Origin: JACJWR01 sp964547485
GTDB lineage: Bacteria > Actinomycetota > Actinomycetes > S36-B12 > UBA10799
Direction: 5' to 3'
Length of the DNA: 64,000 bases
NCBI GenBank assembly: GCA_964547485.1
Contig: CAZJNU010000001.1
Span: forward strand, 1 to 64,000
This document shows positions 33,405 through 40,354 of this stretch, piece after piece. A program made the position numbers and the translations under genes. Positions within the stretch are counted from its first letter, which is position 1; every line of letters begins with the position of its first letter. The notes beneath the pieces are model-generated. The model had not been told where the DNA came from, did no database searches, and was given only the letters and a program-made list of their open reading frames with translations.

Positions 33405-34423
33405 ACCCGCCCGCGAACGTGGTGCCTCATGCCGTCAAGCCAGTTTGGCGGGACGTGGCACCTGTGGTCTTTGCGGACACCATTCTGGTGGCAGCCGCGA
33501 ACCTCGGAGTGCAGCCGTTAGCAGTGGAGAAGGACTACTGGGTCTGCGAGGCGCTGAGGGCCGTGGAGCGGGCAGCGCCTAACCAAGTGATGTTCAAAGG
33601 TGGAACTAGCCTTGAGAAGCTCCGGATAATCCAGCGCTTCTCCGAGGACCTAGATCTGCTGGTGGTGTCAACCTATGACAACGAACGCGCCGCAAAGCGC
33701 TCTATGAAAGGCATGTGTCAGGCAGCAGCCCAGGCAACATGTGCGGACTTGGCGGAGGAGAAGGGCGGCGGAAACCTGGGCGCCCAGTGGCGCCACGCTT
33801 ACCTGAGTCCACAACTGCAGCATGGGGCGGACGAGGCCTCGAGTATCGCGGATCCAGGCAGAATACTCTTGGAGTTCGGCCAGTCAGGTGGAACTCTGCC
33901 ATCTTCCAGGCGACAGGTGGAGTCGCTGCTGACGCGCGAGTTGATCGATGGGAACTTCGACGTGTCCGAGTTCGGAGATCTTGAACCATTCGAGACCTCA
34001 ATCCTTCACCCCGGGCGCACTCTCGTCGAGAAGCTGCTGCGGATGAATAACTTCGCCCTGATGTCGGCCGCTCAACGTTCGAGTCACGGCTGGCCACGAA
34101 TAGGTCGACAGTTCTACGATCTTTGGGCGCTGCTCGCCAACGGCGAGGTGCGCACATTTCTGTCGGATCGGCCGTTGGCCATCGAGGTCTTGCAGGACTG
34201 CTATCGAGTTTCAGAAGCATTTGTCCCCGACCGCGAGCAACCTACCGGCGGATTCGCACTCTCTCCCGTGTTCGCACCCGATGGACTGCTGACACCCACT
34301 CTCGAGCGCGAACACGAACGCGCCATGCAGGACCTCTACTACGGAGCCAATCCGCCGACGTTTCGAGACGTGATCGACCGTGTCGCAGAGAACCGTGACC
34401 TGCTCAACATCTCCTGCCAGTGA
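33401..34423 (+). CDS. AbiEii-type nucleotidyltransferase toxin, second copy
   Basis: 340 residues, GTG start in the overlap. EKDYWVCEAL, FKGGTSL and RFSEDLDLL occur in this order in the first 90 residues; they are the signature of the AbiEii nucleotidyltransferases, with the catalytic Asp-x-Asp in the last motif. The C-terminal half includes HPGRTLVEKLLRMN and GRQFYDLWAL, also family features. It is longer than the first toxin (263 residues) and belongs to another subfamily. With the upstream antitoxin it forms a complete type IV pair, on the strand opposite to the secreted-protein genes around it. Confidence 0.88.
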   Translation: MNPPANVVPHAVKPVWRDVAPVVFADTILVAAANLGVQPLAVEKDYWVCEALRAVERAAPNQVMFKGGTSLEKLRIIQRFSEDLDLLVVSTYDNERAAKRSMKGMCQAAAQATCADLAEEKGGGNLGAQWRHAYLSPQLQHGADEASSIADPGRILLEFGQSGGTLPSSRRQVESLLTRELIDGNFDVSEFGDLEPFETSILHPGRTLVEKLLRMNNFALMSAAQRSSHGWPRIGRQFYDLWALLANGEVRTFLSDRPLAIEVLQDCYRVSEAFVPDREQPTGGFALSPVFAPDGLLTPTLEREHERAMQDLYYGANPPTFRDVIDRVAENRDLLNISCQ

Positions 34424-34611
34424 GGAGGTCCCATTTGCTCGGAATCACCGGCGGACTCCCGGCCAACGGCACGGCAGACCCCCCCGTCACGCTCGACTTC
34501 CGTCAATCTACGTGCGGCACTGGCACGCTGTCAGTTGCGGCCAGGCTGCCGCGCAACGTGCGCCCGTTCGCCACCCGTCAGGGACACCCGCAGGATAGGC
34601 AGCTGCGGCCT

Positions 34612-36225
34612 TCAGCTTGCGTCGGCGGACACGTGCACGACCTGCGAGGTCAGATCCTCAGGCTGATTGGGCGTCCCGTAGGACGAAGTGAGCGTCAGCT
34701 GAGTTCCCACCGGCTGAGAGAACGGGACCGGACTCATCCCCGACACTCCGCCGAGTCGACCAGTGCACGTCATTTGATTGTTGGCGGACCAAGGAGTGCA
34801 CGAGAGGCCTCCATACCCTGTCCCGCCGATCCCGACAATGCCCGCCATGCCAGGCTGGCCGTTGCTCGCAATAACCATCGAAGGGTTGCCACGGGAACTG
34901 TCCGCCGCTGTGAGCGTGAAGGTGACGCGGCCGCTGCTGGTGATCGATGCATTGCTCATGGACATGGCTTGCGGGACGGTGACATCGGTTTCCACCAGCG
35001 AGGCCCACCGAGTATCCCCCGGCGCAGCATTGTGGAACGCCGCCTCACTCCAACTGAGTCGAACCCTAAGCGTCTCGCCGGGCACAGTCGTGGCTCCGCC
35101 AAGTCCCTGCGGTCCTACGCCACCGAAGACGCAGTCCAGTCGAGTCTCGACGGGGCTACAGCTCAGCACACCCTCGGACCCTGTCCAGAAGGTGTTGTAG
35201 GTGACGATCGGGGTGTGACCGCGGAAGATGGACACCGTCGCTGGTCCCGGCCAACTGGGACTACCCAGTTCGCCTTGAGCACTGTTCCAACTACCGATGT
35301 CAGCTGGCACCGTGGCGGGGTCGACACTGAAACGCAGCGGACCCGTGCCACCCGTCGGCAGCGACACCGAGTGAACTCGCGGACTCGCGGCGGCCTCGAC
35401 CGTGACCACCTGCTGCCCCGCACCGTCGTCTGAGGGGAAGGATGGTCCGACCGCGACTGTTGCATTGGCACCAACAGGGTATGCACTCACCCCGCGCAAG
35501 TCGAGAGCGGTGAAGTTGCTCGCGGAATACATTCCGACCCCGGCGCACGAAGCCTTCCGCTTGGTGATTCGCACACACGTCAACTGAACGACCGACGATG
35601 GGACACCGGATCCATAGACGGTTGCAAACTTGGGGAGCGTCGGATTGTCCTGATTCGAGGAAAAGACGAGCCGGACCCTGCTCCACGAATCAACGTGGGC
35701 CTCGTCCACGACAAAGGCCAACCGCGGAACCGGGGGCGGCAGCGGCACCAGTTTGTAGGAGATGACCAGCGGCGTCGTCCGGCGCGCCAGCACCCTCACC
35801 ATCGTCACGGCAGCCGTGGGACCGAAGACCCTGCCCCCGGCTGCCGCGTTGGCGGCGGTGACCTTGTAGGTGCCGGGAACCAGACCTGCCAGCGTCATAC
35901 TCCTGCGGACCACCGCCCGGTAGCCGAGCTTGGCCCTGGGAGTCTGCTTCGGGCCGGTCACCACCACTGCTGGCACTGCCGCCGAGGTCAGGCCGGCCAG
36001 CCGAAGGGAGATGGCACCCTTTGACGACACCGCAGCCTCGCGATTGTCCGCGCCGGAGGACTGCGATGAGAAGGACGAGGAGGGGGCTTTCGAGGCAACG
36101 TCGAGTGCCATCGCGGGGGCTGAGGCAAGCGCCATGGCGCCGACCGACACCAGACACGTTGCGACCACGCGGCGGCGCCTCGTACCCGCTGTCAGCTCCA
36201 CATCAGAAGCGAGACGAAATCCCAA
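34612..36225 (-). CDS. Secreted beta-rich protein, unknown function
   Basis: About 537 residues from TTG 36225, chosen because the G-rich site and MGFRL start are conserved with the pentapeptide gene. A basic stretch (RRRRVV) and hydrophobic core form a long signal peptide ending near APAMA. The next 110 residues match the beta-sandwich module of the pentapeptide protein (LVPGTYKVTAANA against LRPGTYLVTAAAV). The remaining 360 residues are Gly/Ser/Thr-rich beta strands with three Cys pairs (LTCVRITKRKASCAG, SCSPVETRLDCVF, SCTPWSANNQMTC), probably disulfides in repeated beta domains. No enzyme motif is visible. Surface adhesin or ligand binder is a reasonable guess. Promoter copy 4 lies just upstream. 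Confidence 0.75.
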   Translation of the reverse strand: MGFRLASDVELTAGTRRRRVVATCLVSVGAMALASAPAMALDVASKAPSSSFSSQSSGADNREAAVSSKGAISLRLAGLTSAAVPAVVVTGPKQTPRAKLGYRAVVRRSMTLAGLVPGTYKVTAANAAAGGRVFGPTAAVTMVRVLARRTTPLVISYKLVPLPPPVPRLAFVVDEAHVDSWSRVRLVFSSNQDNPTLPKFATVYGSGVPSSVVQLTCVRITKRKASCAGVGMYSASNFTALDLRGVSAYPVGANATVAVGPSFPSDDGAGQQVVTVEAAASPRVHSVSLPTGGTGPLRFSVDPATVPADIGSWNSAQGELGSPSWPGPATVSIFRGHTPIVTYNTFWTGSEGVLSCSPVETRLDCVFGGVGPQGLGGATTVPGETLRVRLSWSEAAFHNAAPGDTRWASLVETDVTVPQAMSMSNASITSSGRVTFTLTAADSSRGNPSMVIASNGQPGMAGIVGIGGTGYGGLSCTPWSANNQMTCTGRLGGVSGMSPVPFSQPVGTQLTLTSSYGTPNQPEDLTSQVVHVSADAS

Positions 36226-36260
36226 CCCGGCAGACCCCCCACTCCCCCTCGACCACCGCC

Positions 36261-36313
36261 AATCTACGGTCCGCGCCGACGCAACGTCTGGCCCCTGACC
36301 GGGGGACAGACGT
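36261..36313 (-). promoter_or_regulatory. Shared palindromic promoter, copy 4 (beta-rich protein)
   Basis: ACGTCTGGCCCC (36284-36295) and GGGGACAGACGT (36302-36313) form an inverted repeat with 11 of 12 pairs. On the minus strand CAGACG is followed after 18 bases by TAGATT (36261-36266). The flanking sequence is closely related to copy 3, including the segment between palindrome and -10 box and the bases leading to the start codon. Confidence 0.65.
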
Positions 36314-36376
36314 CCACGGTGGGGCCTGGTCCGGCCGGGGTTGGGATGGCAAAGCAGACGCCAATGGCGCGCAGGA

Positions 36377-36780
36377 TCAACCAGTCGGGTCGGCATCGAA
36401 AACGGTCACGGAGTAGGTGTACGTCTTGCTGGAACCGCCCACCCGAACGTTGGCCACCGTGACCTCGAAACGAACATCGGGCTGCCCCGGGGCCACGCCG
36501 AGGTCGCCAGTTTCCCAGACAAGGGTGTTGTCTCCGTAGCCCTGGTGCTCGTTGCGGTGGACCACCTGCGGCCTCCAACCGGACCTCATAGCTGCCCGAA
36601 GGTGTCAACGGTCCGAACGAATCCAGCACCCCCCTCCGGGCACTGGTGCCGAAGCCACAACAATGTGTGGACCTGACCGAGTGGCGCTGCCGGTGGCTGG
36701 GTTCCGAACTCGAGAGGACCGGATTGCGACTCGACGAGCGGATTGGGTTTGACCGGTCCGCCAGGGTGGCCGATGCTCAC
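36377..36780 (-). pseudogene. Frameshifted tail of a CAP-family secreted protein
   Basis: A GTG at 36780 overlaps the stop of the peptidase gene by four bases and opens a 64-codon frame ending at 36586. An ATG at 36589 overlaps that stop and continues for 70 codons to 36377. The second part (VVHRNEHQGYGDNTLV, VGGSSKTYTYSVTV, DADPTG) is nearly the same as the end of the relic at 32165-32570, and both resemble the tail of the CAP protein at 14422-16923. The break at 36586-36589 looks like a frameshift in one former frame, although two coupled small genes cannot be excluded. Confidence 0.6.
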
Positions 36781-39434
36781 CTTGCTCTGAAGGTGAACTG
36801 AGTCGGCGCTGAGACTCCCTGGCTATTTACCGCCCGCACCTGCACCCGGTAGGTGCGCCCAGGTGTCAGGGCCGCCGTTGTCCGGCCGGCAGCAGCAGTG
36901 AATGTCCACGGATTCCAGCCTCTGATATCAGCCGTGCTCACTCGGATGCGATAGCCGCTGATCGGGCTGCCACCGGTGTCAGCCGATGCGCGCCAGACTA
37001 GAACCGCGGCGTGGTTCGCACGTGTGGCGACGGACCGTAGATCGCGCACCGGCGTCGGAGGTGAAGCCTGCCTAACCTGCACTTGAGTGGGTGGGGACAT
37101 CCCGTCCGCAGTCGACGCGATCACCTGAACTCGATAGAAGCGCCCGGGTTGCAGCCCACCGATGCGCGCTGAGGTTGTCTTGGCGACTGTCCAGGAACTC
37201 CACGCTGCGGCTGCGCCAACTGCTACGTGACGAACCCGATAGTCGTAGACGTGGGTGTTCTTGGGGGCACGCCAGGAGAGCTTCATTGCCCCGGCCGCGG
37301 GGAATCCGGACACTCGAAGATGGGTGGGGCCTGGCGGAACAGGGTCCAGCCAAACCTGTTCGGAAGCAGGGCCGGCACCGTCGACGTTGACAGCGACGAC
37401 TGTGAGGACGTGCGGAGCACTCAGGTCAGCGCTGGTCAACTTGGCGGTGGTGGATGTGCTGAACCACGTCATGCCGGATTCCGCGTCGTCGATTCTGTAG
37501 CGCAAAATCGGGCTGCCGCCGTCAAATGCGGGCGCCGCCCACGACAGGGCTGCACCATCGCCACTGACCGACGCCCGAGGTGATGTCGGCGCGTCCGGTG
37601 GGCGGTGGGCGATACCCGAAACAGTGGTGGCGTCGCCGCTTCCGGCCCCGTTGTAGGCGCGCACCATAATCGTGTAGCGGGTACCGAACTGCAATTCTGA
37701 GCCAGCCAATACCGCCAACTGGAACCGCTCAGGTGTGGAGGTGGGGCTGGCACCCTCGAACCAGGTTTCGCCGCCATCGGTGCTGGCTTCGTAGTCCTGC
37801 GTCGGAGCACCACCGTCGTTCGGTGGGGCGCTGAACTCGACGCTGAGGTACCACCCAGAAGAATCCCATTCGGGCGACCAGTCATCTCGTCTTGCGACTA
37901 GGGCAGCGTTCGTGGGTGCGGCCGGCCCCTTGACGGTCCGGACATGCACTGGCGAGGCCGGGCCGGGACCGGCAGCATTCACGGCCCGAATCGCAACCTT
38001 GTAGGTGTAGGGCTTGCCTAGCCACTCGATGACCCTGGTGGTGCCAGTGAACGCCTCGGACCAGGTCGTCCCGCCGTCGACGCTGGACTGGTAGCCGGTG
38101 ATCACCGATCCGCCATCGTCAGCAGGCGGAGTGAACCGCGCCTCAAGGCCAGCACTGGTCGCGGTGATCGCCGCCAATTCCGGTGCGGCCGGGAATGTGA
38201 TCCCACCGGCGGATACGCGCACCTTCGCGGTTGCACCTGTGCTGAGAATGTCGACTGTGCGGTGATCTGCGAGAGTGATCCGGGTGCCCGCTGTCATCCC
38301 GTATTTGGGGTTCCAGCGATCTGTGGATGAGCCGCGGTATACCCAGGTCTCGCTGTATCGGGAATCGCCGTGCGCGTCTAGGTAGACCCCTGGGGAGATA
38401 CCTGCTGCGCTGCTGCTCCGGTATTCCAGTGTGAGCTGGGTAGGTGGGTTCGTGCCGTTCGTAGTGAATGTCGATCCTGGAACTGCGAGGCGCAGCGTGC
38501 GCACTCCGGGACTACCGGAATCGATAGGCGACAGATCGAAGGTGCTGGCAGTGCGATCCACGTCCTTCACGTCCGACTCCGGCAGCACTCCGAGTTGGCG
38601 CAACTGGTGCGCCGGAAGTCGTGAACCTCCCGCGAATGTGGAGCTCCAGTCCCCGCCGGGTGATCGCTCGTCGGCCTGGCACGGCCACTGCGGCTTCTGC
38701 GCGGCCGGATAGTCCGGTGGGGCGGTTGCGCAACCCAACGCATGCGTATGTCCCAGCCCAAAACTATGGCCCACCTCGTGGCTGACGAGGACGTACTGCC
38801 AGTAGGTGGCGCCGTTGGCGATGTGCAGGGCTTGGTTGTACCAGCCCAGCCCTGCGTAGCCGCAGGCGTCGTCCCAGGGGATCGACGCAACGACGAGGAT
38901 ACCGGCGCGACCCGGCCTTGGCTGACCGTTGGATGTGAGCGCCCGAAGCGCGGGATCCATAGCCTCGCTCAGCGTGTCCAAGCTGCAGGTTGTGCCCGGC
39001 ATCGACAGAGGTAAGAACGATCGATAGTCGAGGCGGTAGCGGCCGAGGCTGCCTTTGTTCCAAATAGCGTCAGCCTCGTCGATGACCTGTTTACTGTTCG
39101 CGGCCGTCGCCGGCGACTTCCCCAGCGCGGTGTCGACACCAACCACAACAACGTCGTAGTTGCCAGGCCCGGAGATCCTTCGCTGCGCCACGGGTGTGTC
39201 TGCCGCCGCCCTTGCGTTGACCATTGGGGGCTCGATCGCGTCGTTGGCCCAGACGCTGGTCTGCGGCAAGGGTTCGGCCTGGCCTTGGGGTGCGGGGGCT
39301 GGTTGCACTGCTGCGAAGGCGACCGTCGCAGGTTCCAAGGATGGGGGACTACCCGCTGCTGACGGTGTCGCCGCACACACCATGGCGGACGCTCCCAGGC
39401 CCAGTGTCGTCGCCAGTCTCCCAAGACGCGTCAT
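36777..39434 (-). CDS. Secreted metallopeptidase-like protein with Fn3 repeats
   Basis: 885 residues from ATG 39434 with a clear signal peptide (MTRLGRLATTLGLGASAMV, cleavage near TPSAAG). A Pro-rich linker leads to YDVVVVGVDTALGKSPATAA, shared with the M11-like enzyme at 10840-14217, and HEVGHSFGLGHTH, giving HExxHxxGxxH zinc ligands. The Met-turn seen in the other enzyme (SVMG) is replaced by STFAG, so activity is less certain. A beta domain and five Fn3 domains follow; the last two resemble the C-terminus of the paralogue. It overlaps the CAP-tail relic downstream. Promoter copy 5 lies about 60-110 bases upstream, and the two-component genes are next beyond it. Confidence 0.83.
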   Translation of the reverse strand: MTRLGRLATTLGLGASAMVCAATPSAAGSPPSLEPATVAFAAVQPAPAPQGQAEPLPQTSVWANDAIEPPMVNARAAADTPVAQRRISGPGNYDVVVVGVDTALGKSPATAANSKQVIDEADAIWNKGSLGRYRLDYRSFLPLSMPGTTCSLDTLSEAMDPALRALTSNGQPRPGRAGILVVASIPWDDACGYAGLGWYNQALHIANGATYWQYVLVSHEVGHSFGLGHTHALGCATAPPDYPAAQKPQWPCQADERSPGGDWSSTFAGGSRLPAHQLRQLGVLPESDVKDVDRTASTFDLSPIDSGSPGVRTLRLAVPGSTFTTNGTNPPTQLTLEYRSSSAAGISPGVYLDAHGDSRYSETWVYRGSSTDRWNPKYGMTAGTRITLADHRTVDILSTGATAKVRVSAGGITFPAAPELAAITATSAGLEARFTPPADDGGSVITGYQSSVDGGTTWSEAFTGTTRVIEWLGKPYTYKVAIRAVNAAGPGPASPVHVRTVKGPAAPTNAALVARRDDWSPEWDSSGWYLSVEFSAPPNDGGAPTQDYEASTDGGETWFEGASPTSTPERFQLAVLAGSELQFGTRYTIMVRAYNGAGSGDATTVSGIAHRPPDAPTSPRASVSGDGAALSWAAPAFDGGSPILRYRIDDAESGMTWFSTSTTAKLTSADLSAPHVLTVVAVNVDGAGPASEQVWLDPVPPGPTHLRVSGFPAAGAMKLSWRAPKNTHVYDYRVRHVAVGAAAAWSSWTVAKTTSARIGGLQPGRFYRVQVIASTADGMSPPTQVQVRQASPPTPVRDLRSVATRANHAAVLVWRASADTGGSPISGYRIRVSTADIRGWNPWTFTAAAGRTTAALTPGRTYRVQVRAVNSQGVSAPTQFTFRAR

Positions 39435-39491
39435 TTCGCGGTCGCACTCCTTGATCGCCCAGGGTCCTCCGGGGCGTACCCCGACGGCTCC

Positions 39492-39546
39492 ACGCTAACC
39501 GGCTTACGACTTCCCTGTCTGTCCCCCGGTCGAGGGACAGACAGGG
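39492..39546 (-). promoter_or_regulatory. Shared palindromic promoter, copy 5 (metallopeptidase-like gene)
   Basis: CCCTGTCTGTCCC (39513-39525) and GGGACAGACAGGG (39534-39546) form a perfect 13-bp inverted repeat, the longest of the five. On the minus strand CAGACA is followed after 18 bases by TAGCGT (39492-39497), a fair -10 box. It lies between the response-regulator stop and the peptidase start. Confidence 0.65.
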
Positions 39547-39653
39547 ACTCAGGAAAGTCGCCAAGGAGTGTGGGAGTGTGACGGTTTCGCCCACCCGTTG
39601 TGTTTGCGAGATCGGGTCACAGCGCCCGCCGAATGCGGCAGCCTCCCACCCCC

Positions 39654-40295
39654 TCAGGGCTCCACGTAGCCGTCGCGGACCGCTTCCCTGTGAAGGTCGA
39701 GTTTCGTCGACGCCGGTCGGCCCGCGTTCGCGTACTTTGCGCGGACCCGGTCGATGTATTCCTTCGCCGTGTACGGGGAGATGTGCAGCGTTCGCGCGAC
39801 CGCCGCCATCTTCAACCCGGAGGCGTAGAGCATCAGCACGCGCTGCTCCTGGTCGGTGAGATCCGGGCGGTCCGCGCTGGGGTCGTTGGCGAGGATCGCT
39901 GCCAGATCCGGGGTCGTCCACGGCTGTCCGCCCAAGACGGTTCGGATAGCCAACGACAGGGTCGAGGCCGAATCACGCTTGGCGACGAACCCGTCGACGC
40001 CGGCGCGGATCATGGCGCGGATCTGCTCCGGTGACCCCAACGCTGAGACGATCAGCACGTGACTGCCTCGGGCGAGCATCGCCGCGGCATCCTGCGCCGA
40101 CGCAGGGGTGCCGTCGAGGTCGAGGTCGAGCATGACCAGGTCGGGGCGCGGTTCCAACGCCAGCACGGCCCGCGGGTCGCCGCCGACGTGCACGACTTTC
40201 AGGTCGGGTTCGCGTGCCAACGTCGCAGCAAGACCGTCGCGGACCAGAGTGTGATCGTCGATGATCGCGACTGTGTGCGTTGTCAAGGTGGTCAT
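39654..40295 (-). CDS. NarL/LuxR-type response regulator
   Basis: 213 residues. The receiver domain has the acidic pair D13-D14, phosphoacceptor D57 (LVMLDLDLDG) and a conserved Lys in VAKRDS. The C-terminal LuxR helix-turn-helix reads LTDQEQRVLMLYASGLKMA and ISPYTAKEYIDRVRAKY. It lies 59 bases after the histidine kinase gene and upstream of the secreted metallopeptidase gene, all on the same strand. It is the nearest DNA-binding protein to the five palindromic promoter elements, so it is the prime candidate for binding them; this is inference. Confidence 0.9.
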   Translation of the reverse strand: MTTLTTHTVAIIDDHTLVRDGLAATLAREPDLKVVHVGGDPRAVLALEPRPDLVMLDLDLDGTPASAQDAAAMLARGSHVLIVSALGSPEQIRAMIRAGVDGFVAKRDSASTLSLAIRTVLGGQPWTTPDLAAILANDPSADRPDLTDQEQRVLMLYASGLKMAAVARTLHISPYTAKEYIDRVRAKYANAGRPASTKLDLHREAVRDGYVEP

Positions 40296-40354
40296 TGCGA
40301 CGTGTCACCCCCCGAGTCATTCGCAGGAGCGAACTCGCCGCACCCACGCCCATG

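Noticed and set aside
34424..34611. Small gene after the second AbiE toxin
   Set aside because: GGAGG at 34423-34427 is followed by an open stretch, but there is no good start at proper spacing and the frame continues antisense into the beta-rich gene.
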